Below, piece by piece: positions 1 to 9,617 of a DNA stretch of 64,000 nucleotides. The stretch spans positions 186,001 to 250,000 of the forward strand of contig CACIMN010000001.1 of NCBI GenBank assembly GCA_902587755.1, given 5' to 3'. Positions within the stretch are counted from its first letter, which is position 1; each line of letters starts with the position of its first letter. The stretch is from an uncultured Pelagibacteraceae bacterium. GTDB lineage: Bacteria; Pseudomonadota; Alphaproteobacteria; Pelagibacterales; Pelagibacteraceae. Both the position numbers and the translations under genes were made by a program. The notes below the pieces were generated by a model. It saw nothing but the letters and a program-made list of their open reading frames with translations. It did no database searches and was not told where the DNA came from.

Positions 1-829
1 ATTTTTTCATATCCTCAAACTTAGCATTACCTTTATTAACAAAAAAATTACAGTGTTTTTGAGAAATTGATGCATCCCCAAATGATTTTTCTAACGGCAC
101 AGACTCTTTAATTAATTGCCAAACTTTTTTATCAGATTGATCTATTGGATTTTTAAATGTGCTACCACTAGTTTTAATTTTTGTTGGTTGGGCTTGCTCT
201 TTTTTTTCTTTAAGTATCCTTATTTCATTCTCTATTATACTCTTACCTTTCTTAAAACCTTTAAAAGATGCACTTAAAAAAATAAGATCTTCTGATAATC
301 CACAATCTCTATATTTAAAATTAATATCTTTTGCAGGTATAGTAATTACTTGACCTGATCTATTCAATGCTTGAATAGAAATAAGAATATCTTTGAACTC
401 TCTTTGAAAACAACCTGCATTCATTTTAATGCCACCACCTATTGTTCCAGGTATACAAGAAAGAAACTCAAAACCACCTAAACTATTTTCCATTGCAAAC
501 TCAGATAAAGATTTATCTGTAACAGCACTGCCAGCAACTATAATTTCTTCAGAATGTAAAGAAATATTATTGAAATTTTGAGTAAGTTTAATTACAACTC
601 CATCAAATTTATTATCAGATATAAGTGTATTAGAACCAGCTCCTAATATAAATATTTTTTCTTTATCTTGAATTTTTTTAAGAAACCTAATTAATTCTTT
701 TAAATCACTTGCCTTATAGAAAGCTTTAGTTTTGCCTCCTATATTAAACCAATTTTTTTTTTTTAGATCATAATCTAACTTTAAATTGTTATTAAATTCT
801 GGAATAAGTTCTTTTAAATCAATTTTCAT
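1..829 (-). CDS. murB: UDP-N-acetylenolpyruvoylglucosamine reductase, 3' part beyond window
   Basis: Minus-strand reading frame starting at ATG (cat 827-829), overlapping the murC stop (ATGA); position after murC in the dcw cluster; runs off window start. Confidence 0.8.
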   Translation of the reverse strand, partial: MKIDLKELIPEFNNNLKLDYDLKKKNWFNIGGKTKAFYKASDLKELIRFLKKIQDKEKIFILGAGSNTLISDNKFDGVVIKLTQNFNNISLHSEEIIVAGSAVTDKSLSEFAMENSLGGFEFLSCIPGTIGGGIKMNAGCFQREFKDILISIQALNRSGQVITIPAKDINFKYRDCGLSEDLIFLSASFKGFKKGKSIIENEIRILKEKKEQAQPTKIKTSGSTFKNPIDQSDKKVWQLIKESVPLEKSFGDASISQKHCNFFVNKGNAKFEDMKK

Positions 830-2223
830 GATAACAATTTAGGTAATTCTCGCATCCAGCTTGAGATTGTGCCTGCACCCATTCCTATAACAATTTTTTT
901 TCCAAAAATGTTTGCTTTAATGAATTTTGCTAATTGAAATCTATCATCTACTAAAAATAACTGAACTTTCGAGTTTTTAATTATTTCTTTCGCAAAATTT
1001 ATATAACTAAATCCAAGTTTTAATTTTTCTCCAGCAGTATAAATTGGAAACAAGATAACTTTATCTGCATTTTTAAAAGCGTAAGTAAATTCTTTTTTTA
1101 AATCTTTTAATCTTGATATTCTATGGGGTTGGAAAATACATACTTTTTCATAATCTTTATAAACATATTTTACACCATCCAGCACCTCTTTGATTTCTGT
1201 TGGATGATGAGCATAATCATCATAAAAATCTACATTATTAAAATTGAAGATTTTATTAAATCTTCTTTGAACACCTTTAAAATTTTTAAGTCCATTTTTT
1301 ATATTTTTTATTTGTAGACCGACAATTAAAGATAATGCAGCTGCAGCTACAGCATTTTTAATATTATGAGTTCCTAATAAAGGAATTTTGAATTTTTTAA
1401 TTAATTGATTTTTTTTATTAGGCAATTTTATATTTAAGTCAAACTCAGAATGCTCTTTTAATTGTTTTATATTTTTAATACAAAAATTTGATTTAATATC
1501 CAGGCCATATGTATAGAAGTTTTTATTTTTAATATTTTTAATTAAATTTTTGTTATTTTTATCATCTAAACAAATAAATGATTTTCCAAATGAAGGAACT
1601 TTATTTACAAAATTTTCAAAATAGGTATTTAATTTATCCATAGTGCCATAATAATCCATATGCTCTCGATCTATATTCGTGATAATTGAATATGTTGGAG
1701 GTATAAAAACAAAACTTCCATCGGACTCGTCTGCCTCTAATATAGACCAATCACTTTTACCAAGCTTGGCAGAATTATTAATTGAATTTATTACTCCGCC
1801 ATTGATTATTGTAGGGTCAATTTTTGTCTCTTGAAATATAGAAGCTATCAATGATGTTGTTGTAGTTTTGCCATGAGATCCAACAACTACAATATTTTTT
1901 GTTAAAGAGACAATGTTGGCTAACATTTCTCCTCTTTTATAGATGGGTAATTGTTTTTTTTTCGCCGCAAGAAGCTCTGGATTATTTTTTTTAATAGCTG
2001 ATGATATAACTAGGATAGTTCCCTTATCTATATTTTGTTTCCTATGTCCGATAAAAACTTTTATTTTTTCTTTTCTTAATCTTTCAATATTTTTATTATT
2101 TGCAATATCGCTACCTTGAACTTTAAAACCTTTACCTTTCATTATAAGTGCTAAGCCACTCATACCTATTCCACCTATTCCTACAAAATGTATAAGTTCT
2201 GTTTTTGCTAATTTAATTTTCAT
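826..2223 (-). CDS. murC: UDP-N-acetylmuramate--L-alanine ligase
   Basis: HFVGIGGIGMSGLA N-terminus, GSHGKTTTTSL ATP loop, YDDYAHHPTEI motif. Confidence 0.97.
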   Translation of the reverse strand: MKIKLAKTELIHFVGIGGIGMSGLALIMKGKGFKVQGSDIANNKNIERLRKEKIKVFIGHRKQNIDKGTILVISSAIKKNNPELLAAKKKQLPIYKRGEMLANIVSLTKNIVVVGSHGKTTTTSLIASIFQETKIDPTIINGGVINSINNSAKLGKSDWSILEADESDGSFVFIPPTYSIITNIDREHMDYYGTMDKLNTYFENFVNKVPSFGKSFICLDDKNNKNLIKNIKNKNFYTYGLDIKSNFCIKNIKQLKEHSEFDLNIKLPNKKNQLIKKFKIPLLGTHNIKNAVAAAALSLIVGLQIKNIKNGLKNFKGVQRRFNKIFNFNNVDFYDDYAHHPTEIKEVLDGVKYVYKDYEKVCIFQPHRISRLKDLKKEFTYAFKNADKVILFPIYTAGEKLKLGFSYINFAKEIIKNSKVQLFLVDDRFQLAKFIKANIFGKKIVIGMGAGTISSWMRELPKLLS

Positions 2224-3277
2224 TAATAATTTTTAATATTTTTTGATTAACATTATTCCATGTATTTTGATAATTTAATTTCTGTAAATTATTTTTTTTT
2301 GTCATGTAATCCTGACTTTTATTTGTCAATTTTAATAAAAATTTCTCAAATTTTTGGTCATCAAAATTTTTTTGATTAATTATCCAACAACAATCCTGTT
2401 CCTCATAATATTTTGCGTTTTCATATTGATGATTATCTTTTGATGACGGAAGTGGTATTGCTATAAATGGAATATTTAAAAAAGATAGTTCAGCTAAACT
2501 TGAGGCACCTGCTCTTGTAATGCATAAATCTCCTTGTTTTAAAACCTCATTAAGATTGTGATCAAAACTGAAAACTCTACTTTCAATATTATTTTGAAAA
2601 TAAAAATCTTTTAAAAAATTTATATTTTTCTTACTTGTTTGATGAATAATTTTTATAGATACTTGTTTAGCTACACTCACAAAAGATTTATTTAAAAGCT
2701 CATCAAAGATTTTTGCACCCTGACTTCCTCCCATGATTATAATTGTAAATAAATTATCTTGTTTTTGATACGTACTAGTTTCATAATATGCTTTTCGTAT
2801 CAAAGGTTTAATAGTAGTTAATTTGTGATTAATTTCAGATGGTAAATTAATTAAATTTTTTGAATAACATATTAATTTTCTTGAAAAATTTAAAAAAAAT
2901 TTATTTGCTCTTCCAAGAACTATATTTGGTTCAATTAAAAAAATATCAATTCCTAGTATTTTTGCTGCCAAACATAGTGGCAAAGACATGTAGCCTCCTG
3001 TAGAAATTAAAATCGAAATATTGTTTTTTTTTAAAAGAAAAAAAGATTTAATAGTAAGAAAAAATATTTTTAAAAATGAAAAAGGAATTAAAAAATAATT
3101 ATTTAATTTTGGAGTGTTGATTACAAATGCTTTATAATTATTGTCTAAATATTTAAGACCTCTTTTATCAGTAGAAATCATGATTTCATAAGTATTTTTC
3201 AAATGATTATAAAGTGTAATTGCTGGTATCACATGACCTCCAGATCCACCTGTGGATATTAAAACTTTTTTTTTCAT
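2213..3277 (-). CDS. murG: UDP-N-acetylglucosamine--N-acetylmuramyl-(pentapeptide) pyrophosphoryl-undecaprenol GlcNAc transferase
   Basis: STGGSGGHVIPA N-terminus, MGGSQGAKIFDE, TRAGASSLAEL motifs. Confidence 0.96.
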   Translation of the reverse strand: MKKKVLISTGGSGGHVIPAITLYNHLKNTYEIMISTDKRGLKYLDNNYKAFVINTPKLNNYFLIPFSFLKIFFLTIKSFFLLKKNNISILISTGGYMSLPLCLAAKILGIDIFLIEPNIVLGRANKFFLNFSRKLICYSKNLINLPSEINHKLTTIKPLIRKAYYETSTYQKQDNLFTIIIMGGSQGAKIFDELLNKSFVSVAKQVSIKIIHQTSKKNINFLKDFYFQNNIESRVFSFDHNLNEVLKQGDLCITRAGASSLAELSFLNIPFIAIPLPSSKDNHQYENAKYYEEQDCCWIINQKNFDDQKFEKFLLKLTNKSQDYMTKKNNLQKLNYQNTWNNVNQKILKIINEN

Positions 3278-3280
3278 TTA

Positions 3281-4402
3281 TTAAGTTATTTTTCTTTTTG
3301 TTAAGTTTAAAATTATACCAGCTAATATTGATGTACTTATTATTGATGAACCACCATAACTTAAAAAAGGTAATGTCATTCCAGTAGTTGGAAATAATCT
3401 TATATTAACTCCAATATGAATTGTGGCCTGCATTAATATTAAACTAATAGATCCGATTAAAATAAGTTTAGCTTTATCATTTGTCTCAAAACTTATTTTT
3501 TTGAAAACCATATAAATTAGAATTAAAAACAATAATAATATTAACATTATGGCAACGACACCAAACTCTTCAGAAATTACTGAAATAATATAGTCAGTAT
3601 GAGCTTCAGGAACTCTGTTTTTAAGAACTCCTTCACCTATGCCCTTTCCAAAGAAACCTCCACTTGTAATTGACTCCATCGCTTTATCAGATTGAAAATT
3701 ATGTGAGCCTATTTCTCTGTTAAAAAAAGAAAAAATACGTCCTTGAATATAATCAAACTTAGGAACATAAATAATAAGATAAGCAAGCAAAGACATGCTT
3801 GCAACAATTATTGCCAGAAGAATATATATATTAATTCCTGATATGAAGATTAGAACTGCCCAAGAAAATACCACTAAGAGGGTTTGACCAATATCAGGTT
3901 GAATTATTAAAAACAAAGAAATAGCAGTTATTAAAATTGTAGATATTAGATATTTAAATAATATATTTGATTTACCGCTACATAAAATAGTTGCCAAAAT
4001 TACTATTAAAAATGGCTTTAAAACCTCTATTGGTTGAAATCGCGGTAAGAAAAATAAGTCTATCCATCTTTTTGAGCCTTTAACTTCAACACCAATGAAT
4101 GGCACTAAAAATAAAGAAACAAGAGAAATAAAAAATAGATAAATAGAATATTTGTATAATTGTTCTGAATTAAAAGAAGAAAATATAAAAATAAGAGAGA
4201 TTCCAATTAAAACATAAATCAAATGTTTAAAAAAAAAGAAATAACTATTTGTATCTAATTTATCAGAAACTATTAAAGAGGTTGAAGCTAGAGAAAAAAA
4301 TAATCCAATAATAAATAATAAACTTATTAATAAAAAAAGAGATTTATCTATATTTTTCCACCATTGGTAATAAAATTTGTAAATAAAACTATCACTTTGC
4401 AT
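3281..4402 (-). CDS. ftsW: Peptidoglycan glycosyltransferase FtsW (SEDS family)
   Basis: Polytopic membrane protein, SEDS motifs (KGSKRWIDL, FLPRFQPIEVLKP, LPFLSYGGSS); dcw position. Confidence 0.95.
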   Translation of the reverse strand: MQSDSFIYKFYYQWWKNIDKSLFLLISLLFIIGLFFSLASTSLIVSDKLDTNSYFFFFKHLIYVLIGISLIFIFSSFNSEQLYKYSIYLFFISLVSLFLVPFIGVEVKGSKRWIDLFFLPRFQPIEVLKPFLIVILATILCSGKSNILFKYLISTILITAISLFLIIQPDIGQTLLVVFSWAVLIFISGINIYILLAIIVASMSLLAYLIIYVPKFDYIQGRIFSFFNREIGSHNFQSDKAMESITSGGFFGKGIGEGVLKNRVPEAHTDYIISVISEEFGVVAIMLILLLFLILIYMVFKKISFETNDKAKLILIGSISLILMQATIHIGVNIRLFPTTGMTLPFLSYGGSSIISTSILAGIILNLTKRKIT

Positions 4403-5687
4403 TGGTATACTTTTTAATTAATTGATTAAAATAATATCCTCTATGCTCAAAATTTTTAAAGCTATCAAATGAAGCTCCAGCCGGGCTGAAAAAAATATTA
4501 TTTTTTTTTGATTGCCGCATATTTATTTCTGAAAAGATAACTTTAAGAGTTTCTTTTAAATTTTTAAAATATTTAATTTTTAGTCTATTTTTTAAAATCT
4601 TTATAAATTCTCTATGATGTAATCCAAAAATAAAAGCTTTAATATTTTTACACTTTATTTTTGATAGTTTAAATTTATCTCTTTTTTTTGGAATTCCTCC
4701 TAAGATCCAATATACATCATTTAAATTTTTTAATATATTTTCTGACGAAGCAAAGCTTGTGGATTTTGAGTCATTAATTATTGTGAGATTTTTTTTATCA
4801 AATATAATTTGTTGTCTGAAATCTAGGCCTTTGAATTTATTAATGGTTTTAATTAATTTTTTGTAATTAAGTTTTAATCTTGGAGCAATTTTAAATATAA
4901 ATGATAAATTTTCTTTATTGCCATCAGATAAAAAATATTTATTAGAAATTTTACTAAACTTTTTATTTATATTCGAAGTCTGCACTCTGTAGATTTTTGA
5001 ACTATATTTATTTTTATTTAATTTTTTAGTTATTAGTTCATCCTCTTTTTTTACGTATGCAAAAGATCCCCTTATTTGAGATTTTAATAATTTAAATTTT
5101 GCATTTACATAATTTTTTAAACTTTTATGTCTCTCAATATGGTCTGCAGTAATGTTTAAAATTACCGCATATTTTGATCTAAATACGCTACTGTAATCTA
5201 GCTGATAAGAAGAAGCCTCTATTACAAAGATTGTTTTTTTTGTAATATTTTTTTCTGATAATGCTGGGTTACCAATATTTCCAATAAGTCTTGAGTCTCT
5301 TTTTTGATCTATTAAAGCATCATGTAAAATTTTAGCAGTTGTAGATTTACCGTTGGTTCCGGTAATTGTAATGCTTTCATTATTATAAAATGAAAACAAA
5401 ACATCAAGATCGGTATGAATTTTTTTTAAATTTTTCTTTAAAAATTTTGATAATTTACAATTTGAGATATCAATTCCAGGACTAATAATAATTCTATCAA
5501 AATTTATTTTTTGAATTTGCTCTAGTTTAATTATTTTTTTTTTAAGTTTTAATTTAATTTTTTGATTGTCATCAAACAAATATACATCCGACTTGTTTTT
5601 TAAAAACTTATAAGATGAAATACCACTCTTTCCTAAACCGTAAATTAATATTTTTTTTCTTAAAAAAATATTATTAAATATATTCAT
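4392..5687 (-). CDS. murD: UDP-N-acetylmuramoylalanine--D-glutamate ligase
   Basis: ILIYGLGKSGISSYKFL, ITGTNGKSTTAKIL, NDSKSTSFASS motifs; ATG at 5687 preferred over ORF-track start 5744. Confidence 0.93.
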   Translation of the reverse strand: MNIFNNIFLRKKILIYGLGKSGISSYKFLKNKSDVYLFDDNQKIKLKLKKKIIKLEQIQKINFDRIIISPGIDISNCKLSKFLKKNLKKIHTDLDVLFSFYNNESITITGTNGKSTTAKILHDALIDQKRDSRLIGNIGNPALSEKNITKKTIFVIEASSYQLDYSSVFRSKYAVILNITADHIERHKSLKNYVNAKFKLLKSQIRGSFAYVKKEDELITKKLNKNKYSSKIYRVQTSNINKKFSKISNKYFLSDGNKENLSFIFKIAPRLKLNYKKLIKTINKFKGLDFRQQIIFDKKNLTIINDSKSTSFASSENILKNLNDVYWILGGIPKKRDKFKLSKIKCKNIKAFIFGLHHREFIKILKNRLKIKYFKNLKETLKVIFSEINMRQSKKNNIFFSPAGASFDSFKNFEHRGYYFNQLIKKYTNAK

Positions 5688-6772
5688 TATCTTAATTTTA
5701 AGGTAGCTAAACCAATCATTGCTAGAATGATAGAGATAATCCAAAACCTAATTACAACAGTAGACTCTGGCCATCCCTTTTTCTCAAAATGATGATGAAT
5801 AGGCGCCATTCTAAAAATTCTTTTTCCAGTAAGTTTAAACGAAATCACCTGAACCATTACTGAAACTGCCTCTAGTACAAAAAGTCCACCAGTAATAGCT
5901 AAAACAATTTCATGCTTTGTGATAATTCCTACTGCACCTAAAGATCCTCCTAGAGATAATGAGCCTGTGTCGCCCATAAAAATTTTAGCAGGTGGAGCAT
6001 TAAACCATAAGAAACCTAAACAAGAGCCAATAATTGCCCCACAAAAAATTGATACTTCTCCAGTCCCTTCTATGTAGGGTATCTGTAAATAATTTGAAAA
6101 TACTATATTGCCAGTAACATAACTGATAAAAGCAAAACATGCTGCAACTAATATTACGGGCACCGTTGCTAGACCATCTAATCCATCCGTAAGGTTAACA
6201 GCGTTAGATGAGCCTATGATTACAAATATTGCAAATGGTATAAAAAACCATCCAAGGTTTACAATTAAATTTTTAAAGAATGGAAAATATAAATTATTTA
6301 AATCTTGATAGTCGTTAAAATAAACAAAAAAACTTACACCAATAATTGCTATTATTATTTGTGAGGTTATCTTAAACTTTGAAGAAATTCCTGATGAGTT
6401 ACTATATTTAATCTTCTTAAAGTCATCATATGCTCCGAGCAAACCAAATGTAATTGCTATATAGACACAAAATACAATATTAATATTTGATAAATCTGCC
6501 CAAAATATTACAGATATTAATAAGCCGAATAAAATTATTAAACCTCCCATTGTTGGTGTACCAATTTTTTTAACTATATGATCTTGAGGTCCATCATCCC
6601 GGATTGGATTTAAAATTTTTTGTTTTGAAAAAAATTTAATAAAAGGACCTCCAATAATCAGTACAATAACCAATGAGGTGAAAAAAGATAAACCTGTTCT
6701 AAAAGTTAAATATTTAAATACATTTAAAAAACTAAAAGTGTCAACAAAATTTAATAAAAATTGATAAAGCAT
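5687..6772 (-). CDS. mraY: Phospho-N-acetylmuramoyl-pentapeptide-transferase
   Basis: GTPTMGGLIIL, NAVNLTDGLDGLA, FMGDTGSLSLGG, MAPIHHHFEKKGWPE motifs. Confidence 0.97.
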   Translation of the reverse strand: MLYQFLLNFVDTFSFLNVFKYLTFRTGLSFFTSLVIVLIIGGPFIKFFSKQKILNPIRDDGPQDHIVKKIGTPTMGGLIILFGLLISVIFWADLSNINIVFCVYIAITFGLLGAYDDFKKIKYSNSSGISSKFKITSQIIIAIIGVSFFVYFNDYQDLNNLYFPFFKNLIVNLGWFFIPFAIFVIIGSSNAVNLTDGLDGLATVPVILVAACFAFISYVTGNIVFSNYLQIPYIEGTGEVSIFCGAIIGSCLGFLWFNAPPAKIFMGDTGSLSLGGSLGAVGIITKHEIVLAITGGLFVLEAVSVMVQVISFKLTGKRIFRMAPIHHHFEKKGWPESTVVIRFWIISIILAMIGLATLKLR

Positions 6773-9615
6773 TACTGTAATCCTTTCAGTTCTTTTACTA
6801 TCTCGTTGAATCCTGTCGCAAGTGAAGCTTTAATCATTAAATAATCATTATTATTTATATCTTTTCTAATCAATTCAATTATTTGAGAATTGTTTAATAA
6901 AATCTTGCCTTTTTTGGCTTTTGAAATATTTGCAAATATTATAGATGCCATTTTACCTTTAACAAATAACTTATCTATCTTAGTTTGATTAATTATTGCA
7001 GCAATGGATTGATGAAGTTTTTTAGAATGACTACCAAGCTCTAACATGTCACCAATTAGTAGATATTTTTTTGATTTTTTTGAGTTTATTTTATCAAAAT
7101 TTTTTATTGCTGATTTTAGTGATAGAGGATTTGAATTGTAACTTTGATCAATTAAATTTATTTTTTTATTATCAATTTTTACTACAGAATGATCTCCTCT
7201 TCCTTCGGGAATTTTAAAATTGAGAAAAATATTTTCATTAAGTTTAAATATATTTTTATAAATACTGACAACCGCTAAAGTAGAAAGCGTATTGTATATA
7301 TTGTTTTGAAAATCATTAGATAACGCAAAATATTTTTTTTTATTATTTAATCTAATATTAATTCTAAAATTTTTTCCAAATGGCTGTATATTGATTAATT
7401 TAATGTCTGATTTCTGACTTTCAATTCCAAAAGAAACTACTTTAATTTCATTTTCTATGGCAATTTTTTTATGTAATTGAAAAAAGCTGTCATCTGCATT
7501 TAATACAACATAACCATTAGGTTTTATATTGTTAATAATTTCGGATTTTGCCAAAGCAATTTGTTTAATATTTTTAAAATTTTTAGCATGGGCATAACTT
7601 ATATTTGTTATCACACCAACATCTGGTTTTATAATTTTAGACAAATAGTCAATTTCACCTTTCTTATCCATTCCAATTTCTAAAATTCCAAATTCATCAT
7701 TTTGTTTTAAATTAAAAAGACTTAAAGGAACTCCAAATTTATTGTTATAAGATTTTGGAGAAATACTTACTTTTGAATTTTTGCTTAATACTTTACCCAA
7801 CAATTCTTTAAGTGTAGTTTTGCCACAACTACCTGTGATAGCTATAATATTAGTATCAATACTTTTTCTAAAAGTTTTTGAAATATCAGTTAAGAATTTT
7901 AAAGTATTTTTTACTTTAATTTGTCGACGTTTGTTAAATTTATTTTGAATTTTATTTACTACAGCTAAGGATGCTTTTCTATTGAATGATTGTGAAACAT
8001 ACTTATTACCATCATTTTTTTTTCCTCTAATAGCAAAAAAAATATCATTTTTAGTAACTTCTTGAGAATTAATTCTTGCTGTTTTTAAAGATATAGAAGC
8101 AGACAATTTTTTTATTTTAGCTGCCTCTTTAACCACATTTAATTTTAAATTATCTGATAAATTATTATTTTTATGCTTAACAGCGTTTAGAATTACCTTT
8201 CTATCTGAAAAAAAAATTTTTTTATTTCCAAAATCTTGGGTTTTCTCATGGCCTTTCCCGGCAACTAACAAGATATCACCTGAATTCAAATTATAAACAG
8301 CTTGTGTTATTGCTATTGCTCTATTAGATGTTTCAGTAATTCTCTTTTTTTTAATTCCCTTTTTTATATCTCTTCTTATTTTTTGGGGATTTTCAAACCT
8401 AGGATTATCATTTGTAAGAATGATATTATCTGCAATATCACATGCTATTTTTCCCATTTTTGATCTTTTACTTTGATCCCTATTTCCCCCGCAACCGAAT
8501 AGAACTGTGATTGTTTTATTAGGAAATTGTTCTCTAAGATTTAAAAGACACGTTTTTAGAGCATCAGGCGTATGAGAATAATCAAGAATTACTTTTGATT
8601 GATTTTTAATTTTACCAATTTTTTCAAATCTTCCCTCAACTGGTTTTAATTTTGAAATTGAATTTAAAATTTTATCAATACTAATACCACTATATTTTGC
8701 TGCAATTATTGCCATCAAAACATTTTTTATTTGTATCTTTCCAATTAAATTTAAATTTATATCCCTTATTGAGCTGTTTAATTTAATTCTTAGAAATTGA
8801 CCCTCTCCTTTAAAATTATGAGATAAGAGCTCGAGATTATTTTTCTTATCGTTAAGTGTATGCAATTTTAATTTCTTATTTATTGCAATTTTTTTTATAT
8901 ATTTAAACTCAGGTATTAATTGATCTGTAATTACATTTCCTCTTTTTGAGATTAGGTTTTCAAATAAATAAAGTTTTGCATTTAAATAGTTTTTTAAATT
9001 TTTATGATAATCAAGATGATCCTGGGATAGATTAGTAAATATACCTGAATTGAACTGTAAACCATCTAATCTATTTTGCTTCAATCCATGGCTTGAGGCT
9101 TCCATAATTACATTTTCTATTTTTTGATTTTTTAACTTGCTTAATATTTTGGCCAATTTGATTGGATCTATTGTGGTATTAGATAAATTCAAATTAATAC
9201 TTTTTGATTTAACACCTAATGTGCCAATTGAAGCACCTTTTTTATTATTTAATTTTAATATTTGATAATAAAAATCTGCAACTGAGGATTTTCCATTTGT
9301 CCCAGTAACAGCAATTAAATTTTTAGGTTTTTTATTATAAATTTTAAAAGCAGTTTCAGATAATAATTTTCTTACATTATTTGTACGAATATACAAAATT
9401 CCATTTTGGAATGGATTTACTTTTCTATCGGTTACAATAATTTTAGATCCTTTTTTGATTGCCTTAGGTATAAATTTATTACCATCAGTACTATTTCCTT
9501 TGATTGCAAAAAAAATATTATTTTTTTTGATACTCTTCGTATCAAATGAGATTCCTGAAAAAAAAAAATTTTTATAATTTTTATTTATGTTATTAAAGTA
9601 GTTTCCTAGAAGCAT
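6772..9615 (-). CDS. murE-murF: Fused MurE-MurF ligase (UDP-MurNAc-tripeptide synthetase / MurNAc-pentapeptide synthetase)
   Basis: Single 947-aa ORF with two Mur ligase modules: VTGTNGKSSVADF plus DNPR motif (meso-DAP MurE signature) in the N-half; ITGSCGKTTLKELLG and NSNPLSLKSAI in the C-half. Confidence 0.93.
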   Translation of the reverse strand: MLLGNYFNNINKNYKNFFFSGISFDTKSIKKNNIFFAIKGNSTDGNKFIPKAIKKGSKIIVTDRKVNPFQNGILYIRTNNVRKLLSETAFKIYNKKPKNLIAVTGTNGKSSVADFYYQILKLNNKKGASIGTLGVKSKSINLNLSNTTIDPIKLAKILSKLKNQKIENVIMEASSHGLKQNRLDGLQFNSGIFTNLSQDHLDYHKNLKNYLNAKLYLFENLISKRGNVITDQLIPEFKYIKKIAINKKLKLHTLNDKKNNLELLSHNFKGEGQFLRIKLNSSIRDINLNLIGKIQIKNVLMAIIAAKYSGISIDKILNSISKLKPVEGRFEKIGKIKNQSKVILDYSHTPDALKTCLLNLREQFPNKTITVLFGCGGNRDQSKRSKMGKIACDIADNIILTNDNPRFENPQKIRRDIKKGIKKKRITETSNRAIAITQAVYNLNSGDILLVAGKGHEKTQDFGNKKIFFSDRKVILNAVKHKNNNLSDNLKLNVVKEAAKIKKLSASISLKTARINSQEVTKNDIFFAIRGKKNDGNKYVSQSFNRKASLAVVNKIQNKFNKRRQIKVKNTLKFLTDISKTFRKSIDTNIIAITGSCGKTTLKELLGKVLSKNSKVSISPKSYNNKFGVPLSLFNLKQNDEFGILEIGMDKKGEIDYLSKIIKPDVGVITNISYAHAKNFKNIKQIALAKSEIINNIKPNGYVVLNADDSFFQLHKKIAIENEIKVVSFGIESQKSDIKLINIQPFGKNFRINIRLNNKKKYFALSNDFQNNIYNTLSTLAVVSIYKNIFKLNENIFLNFKIPEGRGDHSVVKIDNKKINLIDQSYNSNPLSLKSAIKNFDKINSKKSKKYLLIGDMLELGSHSKKLHQSIAAIINQTKIDKLFVKGKMASIIFANISKAKKGKILLNNSQIIELIRKDINNNDYLMIKASLATGFNEIVKELKGLQ

Positions 9616-9617
9616 AA

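Noticed and set aside
1123-1317. Plus-strand 64-aa ORF (also 159-353 and 9716-9937)
   Set aside because: Antisense to murC, murB and ftsI respectively; no RBS or domain.
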